Shown here: in pieces, positions 44,097-52,650 of the stretch
How positions within the stretch are numbered: the stretch's first letter is position 1
How the letters are laid out: each line of letters starts with the position of its first letter
Source: an uncultured Bacteroidaceae bacterium
Lineage (GTDB): Bacteria > Bacteroidota > Bacteroidia > Bacteroidales > Bacteroidaceae
Assembly: GCA_905235525.1 (NCBI GenBank)
Contig: CAJOLW010000022.1
Coordinates: 1-64,000 of the forward strand
Reading direction: 5' to 3'
Length of the DNA stretch: 64,000 nucleotides
Notes under the pieces: generated by a model
Seen by the model: the letters and a program-made list of their open reading frames with translations, nothing else
What the model was told of the DNA's origin: nothing
Databases searched by the model: none
Program-made: the position numbers and the translations under genes

Positions 44097-45398
44097 ATGG
44101 TGCTACAAAAACTCTTCGGCTTCGACCCAGCGAAGCACAATGTCAAGACAGAGATGATGGCTGGCTTGACCTCTTTCCTGACAATGGCGTACATTCTCGC
44201 CGTCAATCCAAACATCTTTTCTGCACTCGCCGACCAAGGCATGGACACAAATGCCGTGTTTACAGCCACAGTCATTGCCAGCGTTGTCGGCACATTGGTG
44301 ATGGCCATTTACGCAAAGATGCCGTTCGGACTTGCCCCAGGCATGGGTCTGAACGCATTTTTTGTTTATACGGTTTGTCTCACGATGGGATACACGTGGC
44401 AATTTGCGTTGACAGCAATACTCTTGGAAGGCCTCATCTTCATCATCATGAGTATCACAAAAATACGCGAACTCATTGTCAATGCCATCCCGATGCAACT
44501 GAAAGCATCCATTTCGGTAGGCATCGGTCTGTTCATCGCTTCATTGGGAATGAAAAACGCAGGACTCATCGTCAGCAGTGATGCCACCTTCATCACATTG
44601 GGCCACATCACCGCAGGGTCTGCCCTGCTGTGCATCATTGGCATTCTCATCACAGCCTCGCTACTTATCTACAAGGTGAAAGGTGCCATACTCATCGGCA
44701 TTCTCGCCACCACCCTCATCGGCATCCCGATGGGAGAGACACATCTGAACGGCATCATCGGTATGCCTCCCGATGTTTCACCTCTCTTGATACAATTTGA
44801 GTGGCACAACATCTTCACGCTTGACATGCTTTTAGTGGTCATCACGTTCCTTTTCATTGACATGTTCGACACCATCGGAACATTGATTGGGGTGATGACG
44901 TCTGCGGGGATGGTGAAAGAGGATGGAAGCATACCACACGTGAATCAAGCCTTGCTTGCTGATGCCATCGCCACCACGGCAGGTGCTTGCGTTGGGACAT
45001 CCACCACCACCACCTATGTAGAATCGGCTTCAGGTGTCAGCGAAGGTGGTCAAACGGGGTTAACAGCAGCCACCATCGCCTTGTGTTTCGCTATCGCACT
45101 ATTCTTCTCGCCATTGTTCCTTGCCATTCCATCGGCAGCCACCAGCCCCGCTCTCATCATTGTGGGTTTGATGATGTTCATGCGTGTCGTGCACATTGAC
45201 TTCAACTCCTACGAAGAAGGGTTGCCCTGCTTCATCACCCTGTTCTCCATGACCATGGCCAGTTCCATTTCCGACGGTATCCTGTTAGGTATCATCTCTT
45301 ATGTGCTGCTCAACGCCATTGCACGGAGATGGGAAAATCTCAATGCCACCGTCGTGATATTGGCCTTCATTTTCATTCTTAGGTTTATCTTCATTTAA
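44097..45398 (+). CDS. NCS2 purine permease (AzgA/GhxP-like)
   Basis: 433 residues with about 13-14 hydrophobic helices. AzgA-subfamily signs: LTSFLTMAYILAVNPNIFSA, MPFGLAPGMGLNAFFVYTVC near residue 85, FLFIDMFDTIGTLIGVMTSA and the adjacent GACVGTSTTTTYVESASGVS-EG. These carry hypoxanthine, guanine or adenine with protons through the inner membrane. First gene of a three-gene set (2-bp gap to the next permease), preceded by the leader RNA. Exact base preference is not readable. Confidence 0.9.
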   Translation: MVLQKLFGFDPAKHNVKTEMMAGLTSFLTMAYILAVNPNIFSALADQGMDTNAVFTATVIASVVGTLVMAIYAKMPFGLAPGMGLNAFFVYTVCLTMGYTWQFALTAILLEGLIFIIMSITKIRELIVNAIPMQLKASISVGIGLFIASLGMKNAGLIVSSDATFITLGHITAGSALLCIIGILITASLLIYKVKGAILIGILATTLIGIPMGETHLNGIIGMPPDVSPLLIQFEWHNIFTLDMLLVVITFLFIDMFDTIGTLIGVMTSAGMVKEDGSIPHVNQALLADAIATTAGACVGTSTTTTYVESASGVSEGGQTGLTAATIALCFAIALFFSPLFLAIPSAATSPALIIVGLMMFMRVVHIDFNSYEEGLPCFITLFSMTMASSISDGILLGIISYVLLNAIARRWENLNATVVILAFIFILRFIFI

Positions 45399-45400
45399 CT

Positions 45401-46714
45401 ATGGAAATACCATCACAACAGGGTGTCTATGATGCTCGCACTTTAGGTCCTGTCAAGTTTGGCGTCCTTGGCATTCAGCACCTCTTTGCCATGTTTGGCG
45501 CCACCATCCTCGTGCCAGCCATTACAGGACTGAACGTGTCAGCCACCTTACTCTTCGCAGGTATCGGCACACTGCTCTTCCATTTCATCGCAAAATGGAA
45601 GGTGCCCGCTTTCCTCGGCAGTTCCTTTGCCTTCATCGGAGGTTACATGTCCATCAAGCAACTCGGCATGGACAGGGGATTATCCGCAAACCTTTCGCTC
45701 GACTACGCCTGCATCGGTGTGGCATGCGCAGGACTATGCTATTTCTTGATGGCAGGACTCATCAAGTGGTTCGGCAGCGAGCGTGTTCTCCGTTACTTCC
45801 CGCCCGTGGTGACAGGCCCCATGGTCATCTCTATAGGTCTGTGTCTGTCAGGCTCCGCTATCACCAATGCCATGACCGACTGGCTCATCGCACTGGTGGC
45901 AATCATCGTGGTGATTGTGAGCAATATGTGGGGACATGGCATTATACGCATCGTACCCATTTTACTTGGAGTCGCGGCATCGTATGGGTTGGCAGCCTGT
46001 ATGGGAAAGATAGATTTCACGCCCTTCCAAAACGCTGCATGGGTAGGATTGCCTGTAGCAAGGGAGAACACCATGTTGGCAGTGTTTGACAACCCCGATT
46101 ACACACTCATCACCTCCAGCATCATTGCCATCATGCCTATCGCCTTTGCCACCATCATGGAGCACATCGGTGACATGTGCGCCATCTCTGGCACCGTGGG
46201 AAAACCGTTCTTGGCTGACCCGGGCTTGCACCGCACACTCACAGGCGACGGTCTTGCCACGACATTGGCTTCGTTGTTTGGTGCACCAGCCAACACAACC
46301 TACGGTGAGAACACGGGAGTGCTGAACATCACAAAAGTGTACGATCCTCGTGTCATCCGACTGGCGGCGATCTTTGCCATCTTACTGAGTTTCTGTCCCA
46401 AATTCGCATGTTTCGTTGCCACAATGCCAGTCGCCACCATCGGCGGTGTGTCACTCATCCTTTATGGAATGATTTCCGCCGTAGGTGTTCGCAACATAGT
46501 GGAGGCACACATTGATTTCATACAGATGCGCAATATCTTAATCGCTGCCCTCATTTTGGTCATCGCCATCGGCGTGAAGTATGGTGCCAACGACTCTGTC
46601 GCTATCGGCTCTATCCACTTCTCAGGATTGGCATTGGCAGCCATCGTAGGCATCATTCTGAATGCCATCCTACCTAACCGGATGGACATTGATATTGAAC
46701 AATATACAAACTAA
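45401..46714 (+). CDS. Uracil/xanthine permease (NCS2, UraA-like)
   Basis: 437 residues. NAT/NCS2 features: GIQHLFAMFGATILVPAITG at the N-terminus (with the QH motif), FLGSSFAFIGGYMSI, IAIMPIAFATIMEHIGDMCA with the substrate-contacting Glu, and GAPANTTYGENTGVLNITKV. This matches UraA/RutG more than xanthine carriers, so uracil is the likely substrate. It starts 2 bp after the purine permease, implying one mRNA. Inner-membrane proton symport. Confidence 0.9.
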   Translation: MEIPSQQGVYDARTLGPVKFGVLGIQHLFAMFGATILVPAITGLNVSATLLFAGIGTLLFHFIAKWKVPAFLGSSFAFIGGYMSIKQLGMDRGLSANLSLDYACIGVACAGLCYFLMAGLIKWFGSERVLRYFPPVVTGPMVISIGLCLSGSAITNAMTDWLIALVAIIVVIVSNMWGHGIIRIVPILLGVAASYGLAACMGKIDFTPFQNAAWVGLPVARENTMLAVFDNPDYTLITSSIIAIMPIAFATIMEHIGDMCAISGTVGKPFLADPGLHRTLTGDGLATTLASLFGAPANTTYGENTGVLNITKVYDPRVIRLAAIFAILLSFCPKFACFVATMPVATIGGVSLILYGMISAVGVRNIVEAHIDFIQMRNILIAALILVIAIGVKYGANDSVAIGSIHFSGLALAAIVGIILNAILPNRMDIDIEQYTN

Positions 46715-46728
46715 AAAAAATGATAATC

Positions 46729-47454
46729 ATGAAAAAACTGATCTTCATGACAATGGCGCTAATTGCCGCCATCAGTGCCAACGCACAAGACATCCAAGTA
46801 CATTATGATTTCGGACGCAACCTCTATCCAGACGAAGAGGCTGGTCATCAAAAAGTAACAGTTACCGTCGAACAGTTCAAAGCCGACCAATGGGGTTCTT
46901 GGTTCTACTTTGTAGATATTGACTTCAGCCGCAAGTTCACCGAAGGGGCTTACACCGAGATTTCACGCGAGTTCAATCTGGGCAAGCAATCACCCTTCGC
47001 TGCCCATATTGAATACGATGGCGGTCTCAACCGTTTCGGCAGTTTCCAGCAGGCGGCTCTTATCGGTCCCGCATGGAACGGACATTCAGCAGACTTCTCC
47101 AAGACCTACTCCGTACAACTCATGTACAAGCACTACTTCAAGAGTTACGACAACACCCGTGCCTATGCCAGCGTTCAGTTGACTGGTGTGTGGAGCACCA
47201 CTTTCGCCCACAAGGCTTGCACCTTCTCTGGCTTCATCGATTTCTGGCGTGGCGAGAATGCCTGTGGTCACGGACAACTTGTCCTCCTCACAGAGCCTCA
47301 ACTCTGGTACAACTTCAACAGCCTCAAAGGATTGGAGAATACAAACCTGAGCATCGGCACCGAGGTGGAAATCAGCAACAACTTCATCTACAACACCTAC
47401 AACAACAAGTCCTTCTTCATCAATCCCACCTTGGCTTTGAAGTGGACATTCTGA
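46729..47454 (+). CDS. DUF5020 / Tsx-like outer-membrane beta-barrel
   Basis: 241 residues from ATG 46729 (KKLIFMTMALIAAISANAQ signal; an ATG at 46720 is also in frame). Mature protein has alternating aromatic strands (WGSWFYFVDIDFSRKF, SKTYSVQLMYKHYFKSYDNT, INPTLALKWTF) and ends in Phe, the usual outer-membrane barrel signature. The DUF5020 family is related to Tsx nucleoside channels. Directly downstream of two nucleobase permeases, it likely gives nucleosides or nucleobases access through the outer membrane. The terminator at 47522 closes the operon. Confidence 0.82.
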   Translation: MKKLIFMTMALIAAISANAQDIQVHYDFGRNLYPDEEAGHQKVTVTVEQFKADQWGSWFYFVDIDFSRKFTEGAYTEISREFNLGKQSPFAAHIEYDGGLNRFGSFQQAALIGPAWNGHSADFSKTYSVQLMYKHYFKSYDNTRAYASVQLTGVWSTTFAHKACTFSGFIDFWRGENACGHGQLVLLTEPQLWYNFNSLKGLENTNLSIGTEVEISNNFIYNTYNNKSFFINPTLALKWTF

Positions 47455-47521
47455 AGAGTGTTGTATTCTCTTATATGCGTACCGTGCGCCTCCCATTTCG
47501 TACACGGTGCACGTAATATCT

Positions 47522-47564
47522 CGAGCACTCAGCGCATCCTATTTCGCGCTGAGTGCTCGTTTTT
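47522..47564 (+). terminator. Strong intrinsic terminator of the nucleobase operon
   Basis: A perfect 14-bp stem: CGAGCACTCAGCGC (47522-47535) with GCGCTGAGTGCTCG (47546-47559), 10-nt loop, then TTTTT. A weaker hairpin (ACCGTG with CACGGT, 47480-47508) precedes it. Part of this sequence recurs at 25330-25377. Confidence 0.93.
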
Positions 47565-47661
47565 GAAGGCTAACGACACACGACCTGAGGGGGCATCCGC
47601 AATCCATCACCTTGGTTGAGCCACTCTCATTTGTCCATTCAAGTAAAAAAACGTGTTTTTC

Positions 47662-47692
47662 TTTGTTTTTTACCCATTTATCCGTAACTTTG
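47662..47692 (+). promoter_or_regulatory. Promoter of folP
   Basis: TTTG at 47662-47665, 19 nt, TAACTTTG at 47685-47692. The expected start is within a few bases of the folP ATG at 47699, so the mRNA may have almost no leader. Confidence 0.85.
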
Positions 47693-47698
47693 CACACG

Positions 47699-48537
47699 AT
47701 GAAAGAATTGATACCATATACTTTAAATGTAAGAGGACGACTACTGGACTTATCAGAGCCACAAGTGATGGGCATCCTCAACGTGACGCCCGACTCGTTC
47801 TATGCGAAAAGTCGGATGAATACGGAGGAGTCCATTAGGATGCGTGTGCGGCAGATTGTGGAGGAAGGCGGCAGCATGATTGACGTGGGAGCCTATTCTT
47901 CACGTCCTGGGGCAGACGATGTGAGTGCCGAGGAGGAGATGGAACGGCTGAGACATGGTTTAAGGCTCGTGAGGGAAGAGGCGCCAGATATGCCTGTAAG
48001 TGTGGACACGTTTCGTGCCGACGTGGCGAAAATGTGTGTTGAAGAACTGGGGGCAGACATCATCAACGACATCTCGGGTGGCGAATTAGATAAGGAGATG
48101 TTCCAGACAGTCGCAAAATGGGCGTTCCTTACATCCTCATGCACATGAAGGGAACACCCCAGACTATGCAAGAGGCACCACACTACGATGACTTGATGAA
48201 AGAGGTAATGCTGTATTTCTCCGAGAAGATTCAGCAATTGCGTGATTTAGGACAAAAGGACATCATCCTCGACCCTGGATATGGCTTTGCCAAAACGCTT
48301 GACCACAATTACGAACTGCTGGCGCACCAAGAGATGCTATGCATCTTCGAACTGCCGCTGCTTGTGGGAGTGTCACGCAAAAGCATGATCTACAAACTGC
48401 TGGGCTGCACCCCCAACGAGGCATTGAACGGAACAACCGCTTTGAACACCATCGCCTTGCAGAAGGGAGCAAGCATCCTGAGGGTACACGACGTGAAGGA
48501 GGCGGTAGAAGTGGTGAGAATTGTCACTAAATTGTAA
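47699..48537 (+). pseudogene. folP: Dihydropteroate synthase, one-base frameshift
   Basis: Folate pathway enzyme joining p-aminobenzoate to dihydropterin pyrophosphate. First frame: VMGILNVTPDSFYAKSRMNT, GGSMIDVGAYSSRPGADDVS, DIINDISGGELDKEMFQTVA. At the run GCAAAATGGGCG (48113-48124) the frame is lost; the next frame begins MGVPYILMHMKGTPQTM and proceeds through DIILDPGYGFAKTLDHNYEL and LLVGVSRKSMIYKLLG to a normal end. A single missing A restores a 279-residue protein. As folP is normally essential, a sequencing error is the likeliest cause. cdaA and murF follow on the same strand. Confidence 0.9.
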
Positions 48538-48558
48538 ATTGCTAATATAGATACCACC

Positions 48559-49332
48559 GTGTTTGAGTTTGGAATAAAAGACGCTATTGACATTCTGTTG
48601 GTTGCCATGCTGCTTTTTTATGCATGGCGATTGATGAAGACATCAGGATCACTGAATGTGTTCTACGGCATCATGGTGTTTATCGTCATTTGGATTGTAG
48701 TGTCACAAATTTTGGAGATGAAGTTGTTGGGCAGCATCTTCGACAAATTGGTCAGTGTGGGTGTGGTGGCACTCATCATCCTTTTCCAAGAAGAGATACG
48801 TCGATTTTTCCTGACCCTCGGTTCGCAACGGCAGTTAAACTTCATCACACGATATTTCGTAAAAAACAAAGCCAACCTATCGGAAGAACATGAGGATCAA
48901 CAAATCATGCGCATCGTATTGGCATGTGACTCAATGAGTAAGAACATGGTCGGTGCCCTCATCGTGATTGAACGAGACATGTCGCTGATTGATGTCATCA
49001 AATCTGGAGAAATTATTGATGCAAACATCAGCACAGAACTCATCAAGAACCTCTTTTTCAAGAACTCGCCACTGCACGACGGTGCCATGATCATCAGCCA
49101 TAACCGTATCACTGCGGCAGGATGCATCTTGCCAGTCAGCCATAACTTAAACATTCCGAAAGAACTGGGATTGCGCCACCGTGCAGCCCTGGGCATCACC
49201 TCACAAAGTGATGCCGTCGCCATCATCGTAAGTGAAGAGACGGGCGCCATCAGTGTGGCACAAGGTGGTGAATTCCATTTGCGACTGGCAAGCAACGAAT
49301 TGGAAAGTTATTTGATTAATGCACTGAAGTGA
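48559..49332 (+). CDS. cdaA: Diadenylate cyclase CdaA
   Basis: 257 residues, GTG start at 48559. Three N-terminal membrane helices (residues 5-75) followed by a DisA_N domain with the catalytic LHDGAMIISHNRITAAGCIL (DGA motif) and LGLRHRAALGITSQSDAVAI (RHR motif). Makes c-di-AMP, which controls turgor and cell-wall balance. It lies 21 bp after folP and 35 bp before murF; a folP-cdaA link is common in Bacteroidetes, and murF is consistent with the cell-wall tie of c-di-AMP. No regulator such as CdaR is present, as usual in this phylum. Confidence 0.95.
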   Translation: MFEFGIKDAIDILLVAMLLFYAWRLMKTSGSLNVFYGIMVFIVIWIVVSQILEMKLLGSIFDKLVSVGVVALIILFQEEIRRFFLTLGSQRQLNFITRYFVKNKANLSEEHEDQQIMRIVLACDSMSKNMVGALIVIERDMSLIDVIKSGEIIDANISTELIKNLFFKNSPLHDGAMIISHNRITAAGCILPVSHNLNIPKELGLRHRAALGITSQSDAVAIIVSEETGAISVAQGGEFHLRLASNELESYLINALK

Positions 49333-49366
49333 GGGTTGAGAGTTTAGGGTTTAGAGTTTAGAGTAT

Positions 49367-50656
49367 ATGGAAATGAAAGAATTATACGAACTGTTCTTGC
49401 AACATCCGACCATCACGACTGACAGTCGCGATGTGCCAGAAGGTTCGATGTTTTTTGCATTGAAGGGCGAGACCTTCGATGGCAATGCTTACGCAACAGC
49501 AGCACTGGAAAAGGGAGCGGCATACGCCGTGATTGACGAGAAGGAATATGCGAAAGAGGGGAACGAGCATTTGATTCTGGTGGAAGACGTGCTCACCACC
49601 TTACAACAATTGGCAAAATACCACCGTGTCCACTTGGGTACACCCATCATCGGCATCACGGGCACCAATGGCAAGACCACCACAAAGGAACTGATTTCCG
49701 CCGTATTGAAGAAGAAGTACAACGTGCTCTATACGCAAGGCAACTTCAACAACCATATTGGAGTGCCGAAGACCCTGCTGCAACTGACAAAAGAACACGA
49801 TATTGCTGTCATCGAGATGGGAGCAAACCATCCCGGGGAAATCAAGACACTCGTAGAGATTGTGCTGCCCGACTTCGGCATCATCACCAATGTAGGCAAG
49901 GCACACTTATTGGGATTTGGTTCATTTGAAGGGGTTATCCGGACGAAGGGAGAACTCTACGATTTCCTGCGCATGCTTCAAGGCACGGCATTCATCAACA
50001 ATGACAACCCACACTTGCTTGGCATTAGCGACGGACTTAAACTGGTGAAATATGGCCAGAAATATGCAGAGGACCTCTTGGTGAAGGGTGAATTGGTGGA
50101 GTGCAATCCATTCCTGAAGTTTGAATGGAATGGAGGCGTGGTCCAGACCCGACTCATTGGTTCTTACAACCTCGACAATGCCTTGGCTGCTGCATGTATC
50201 GGCACCTTCTTCAATGTCCCCGCTACCGACATCAGTGCAGCCTTGGAGGAATACACTCCAGCGAACAACCGCAGCCAGTTGACCATCACCCAAGACAACA
50301 AACTGGTGGTGGATGCCTATAATGCCAACCCCACAAGCATGAGGGCTGCACTCGACAACTTCCGTCTCATCAACGCAGAGCACAAGATGTGCATCCTCGG
50401 GCAGATGGGTGAATTGGGAGATGTGTCAGAAGAAGAGCACCAGAAAGTGATCGACTTGTTAGGCGATTGCGGATTCGAGACAGTATGGTTGGTGGGCGAC
50501 AACTTCGCCAAAACCAATCATCCCGCCCATTATCGCCTCTTCGCCAATGTTGAAGAGGTGAAGGCTGCCATCGCTACTGAAAAGCCACAAGGCTATCTCA
50601 TCCTCATCAAAGGTTCTAACAGCAACAAACTCGTGCAGACAGTGGAACTGTTGTAA
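49367..50656 (+). CDS. murF: UDP-MurNAc-tripeptide:D-Ala-D-Ala ligase
   Basis: 429 residues. Adds D-Ala-D-Ala to UDP-MurNAc-tripeptide, the last cytoplasmic step of peptidoglycan precursor synthesis. Mur-ligase features: SRDVPEGSMFFALKGETFDG (substrate domain), IIGITGTNGKTTTKELISAV (ATP loop near residue 105), VIEMGANHPGEIKTL, GSYNLDNALAAACIG and VDAYNANPTSMRAAL. The 35-bp gap from cdaA holds a GTTTAGAGTTTAGAG low-complexity string. MurF may be co-transcribed with folP-cdaA. Confidence 0.95.
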   Translation: MEMKELYELFLQHPTITTDSRDVPEGSMFFALKGETFDGNAYATAALEKGAAYAVIDEKEYAKEGNEHLILVEDVLTTLQQLAKYHRVHLGTPIIGITGTNGKTTTKELISAVLKKKYNVLYTQGNFNNHIGVPKTLLQLTKEHDIAVIEMGANHPGEIKTLVEIVLPDFGIITNVGKAHLLGFGSFEGVIRTKGELYDFLRMLQGTAFINNDNPHLLGISDGLKLVKYGQKYAEDLLVKGELVECNPFLKFEWNGGVVQTRLIGSYNLDNALAAACIGTFFNVPATDISAALEEYTPANNRSQLTITQDNKLVVDAYNANPTSMRAALDNFRLINAEHKMCILGQMGELGDVSEEEHQKVIDLLGDCGFETVWLVGDNFAKTNHPAHYRLFANVEEVKAAIATEKPQGYLILIKGSNSNKLVQTVELL

Positions 50657-50683
50657 GCATAGACCCACAAAAAGCGTATCAAA

Positions 50684-51291
50684 ATGAAACATCTCACTAT
50701 CCTATATCTCAGCCTCATGTTCACTTTGGGAATGAGCATCAGTACACAGGCTCAGACAAGAGTCATGACTGCCAACGACTCCATTCAGCAAGCCCTGAAA
50801 GACCGCATCAAGACAGCCAAGGAGAAAGCGCGTGCCAGCCGCACTCAGTTGATGAGGTGACAAGGTTGACACGCGAACTGGAACGTGCCCGTCGGCAAGC
50901 ACAGAAGGAAAAGTTGGCAGCACGGAAGGCAAAGGCAAAGGGCAAGACTTATACGCCAAAAACCACAAAGGTACAGATGGAAAATCCAAAAACTGCGACA
51001 GGAAAAAGAAGAATTACCCAAAAGAATACAAAAGAAGAGAAATTATCGCCAGTAAAGGCGGAGAAGGCTCCCACAGTGAAGACGGAGAAGGTTCCCATCG
51101 TAAAGGCAGAGAAGACTTCCACCGTGAAAGTGGAGAAATCTTCCAAGGTGAAGGAATCTAAAGAGAAAAAGGTGAAAGAGCCTAAAGAGAAAAAAGAAAA
51201 AGCACAGAAGATTCAGAAAAGACAAGATGTAAAAGTCAGTGTACGGCGGAAACGGGAGATGAAAGGAGACGAAGATTCCGAAGAAGAGTAA
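50684..51291 (+). pseudogene. Lysine-rich secreted protein with octad repeats, frameshifted
   Basis: First frame (50684-50860): signal peptide LTILYLSLMFTLGMSISTQA-Q and a charged start of the mature chain (ALKDRIKTAKEKARASRTQL). It meets a TGA, but the next frame continues DEVTRLTRELERARRQAQKE. A missing G at CAGTTGATGAGG (near 50850) would make one protein of about 202 residues. The C-terminal half has imperfect eight-residue repeats of the type VKAEKAPT/VKTEKVPI, ending in an acidic tail (GDEDSEEE). Strongly basic and likely disordered; I do not recognise a family. Position after murF hints at an envelope role only by neighbourhood. Confidence 0.6.
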
Positions 51292-51373
51292 AAAAAAATG
51301 AACACACGGTCGTTTTTCCCTCAAAAAACGTGAAATGAATCAATCCCCATCCCTATCTTTGTGCCATTTCATG

Positions 51374-51454
51374 TGCGCCTGACAGGACTCGAACCTGCAC
51401 ATCGGAGATACCAGATCCTAAGTCTGGCGCGTCTACCAATTCCGCCACAAGCGC
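51374..51454 (-). tRNA. tRNA-Leu (anticodon UAG)
   Basis: Reverse complement starts GCGCTTGTGGCGGAATTGGT and ends TTCGAGTCCTGTCAGGCGCA; anticodon stem CCAGA with loop CUUAGGA gives UAG. A variable arm typical of tRNA-Leu is present. CCA is not encoded. TACCTTTG on the minus strand (plus 51466-51473) is a likely -7 element a few bases upstream. Confidence 0.96.
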
Positions 51455-51480
51455 AAAAGAATATGCAAAGGTAAGAAAAA

Positions 51481-51513
51481 AAGTGAAAAGTGAAAAGTGA
51501 AAAGTGAAAAATC
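51481..51513. repeat. AGTGAAA tandem repeat
   Basis: About four copies of a 7-bp unit AAGTGAA/AGTGAAA upstream of the tRNA gene. The same word recurs in the inverted repeat at 63534-63618. Confidence 0.8.
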
Positions 51514-51525
51514 TGTTTTTTAGGT

Positions 51526-51607
51526 GTTAAAGGAGTTAGAGTTTAGGACAGAATCGCCCAATGCGTGGGCTGGCAGAACTCTTGAGCGCAGCGATAACTC
51601 CTTTAAC
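51526..51607. repeat. Inverted repeat downstream of the S41 peptidase gene
   Basis: GTTAAAGGAGTT (51526-51537) and AACTCCTTTAAC (51596-51607), a perfect 12-bp pair with a 58-nt interval that holds a smaller hairpin GCCCA-ATGCG-TGGGC. It may serve as a terminator or be a copy of a dispersed element. Confidence 0.6.
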
Positions 51608-51627
51608 TCCTCTAACTTTTTTCAAGA

Positions 51628-52650
51628 TTATTCACTTTCGTTCAAAAAGGCTCTTGCCTGTTCTATGTAAGTATCCTTTTTCCGGGCAATGTCAGCACCC
51701 GACATAGATATGGCGACATCTGGTTCAATACCAAATTCCGTGTGCTGCATATCTTTGTCATAATAGACCACAGCACTATAGCGGACTGACCATCCGTTAG
51801 GCAGTTCATTATTGAACGGCATACCTGAGCCCCCCCCCGTTCTGTCACCCATGACCGTGACATTAGGAAACAACTTCATGCACTTGACAAAGTCATTGGC
51901 TGCTGAATAGACAGCACGATTGGTAAGCACCACCACAGGCTTCTGCCAGCGCACGCCATCAGATGCAGGGTCAAGATATTCAGCCTTCGGAGAAGAGAAA
52001 TCATTGCGTCCCTTACCCGTCTTATGCGAAACATATCCAACCAACAGACGCTCATTAGTGAAGTGGGATGCCAACGTTCGTGCTTTCGTCATCTGCCCTC
52101 CCCCATTGCCTCTCACATCAACAATCAGCCCTTTGCACATAGCAAGACCATGAAGCATCACACTCACGTTCCCATCACCAATACCCTCTTCAAAACTCTC
52201 ACAACGGACATAACCGATATTGTCATTGAAGGTGACATATTTCAGTCCTGAAGCAATTTGGTAATTATGCCCCAGATAGAGTTTGGCAATGCTGTCATTG
52301 TAGTTCTCTGGATAGTCCTCATAGAAACTCCAATTGCGCCCTAAGTCGAACGATGAACTGAGATTGACGTGCCCATCTTCCAACTCAGCCAACATATCAC
52401 AGAGCACCTCAAAAAGTTGGGCATTCGTCATCTTCTCATTAATCTTATAGGCATACCGTGCATGAATCTCATCCCAATCCACCCCCAATTCCTTCTTCTT
52501 ATAGTCAAAGAAGCAGTAACGCTCATTCATGATGCGCCAGAGAGCCTCATAGTTGCCCCGTTTGGTGTTATCGTAGAAGTCCTCCTTCACACAGGAGGCG
52601 AAAGTTAGCAGAGAAAGACTAACGACTAAAAGTGAAAGTATGTTCTTCAT
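51628..52650 (-). CDS. S41-family peptidase lipoprotein
   Basis: 340 residues. Lipoprotein signal with lipobox TFASC, then a C-terminal-processing-protease fold without an obvious PDZ domain. Landmarks: YCFFDYKKKELGVDWDEIHA, LAELEDGHVNL, GLIVDVRGNGGGQMTKARTL, and TNRAVYSAANDFVKCMK with the likely catalytic Ser in YSAAND. The GDRTGGGSGMPFNNELPNGW segment is encoded across a run of nine C on the plus strand (51830-51838). A general-purpose periplasmic or surface protease; substrate unknown. The start overlaps the gene upstream by 4 bp. Confidence 0.88.
   Translation of the reverse strand: MKNILSLLVVSLSLLTFASCVKEDFYDNTKRGNYEALWRIMNERYCFFDYKKKELGVDWDEIHARYAYKINEKMTNAQLFEVLCDMLAELEDGHVNLSSSFDLGRNWSFYEDYPENYNDSIAKLYLGHNYQIASGLKYVTFNDNIGYVRCESFEEGIGDGNVSVMLHGLAMCKGLIVDVRGNGGGQMTKARTLASHFTNERLLVGYVSHKTGKGRNDFSSPKAEYLDPASDGVRWQKPVVVLTNRAVYSAANDFVKCMKLFPNVTVMGDRTGGGSGMPFNNELPNGWSVRYSAVVYYDKDMQHTEFGIEPDVAISMSGADIARKKDTYIEQARAFLNESE

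Noticed and set aside
48113..48124. Programmed frameshift in folP
   Set aside because: No stimulatory structure or classic slippery heptamer is apparent, folP is not known to use one, and five similar one-base breaks in the window favour sequencing error.
51354..51361. TATCTTTG on the plus strand before the tRNA gene
   Set aside because: No TTTG at -33 and only antisense tRNA sequence downstream; such 6-base matches are expected by chance in 64 kb.
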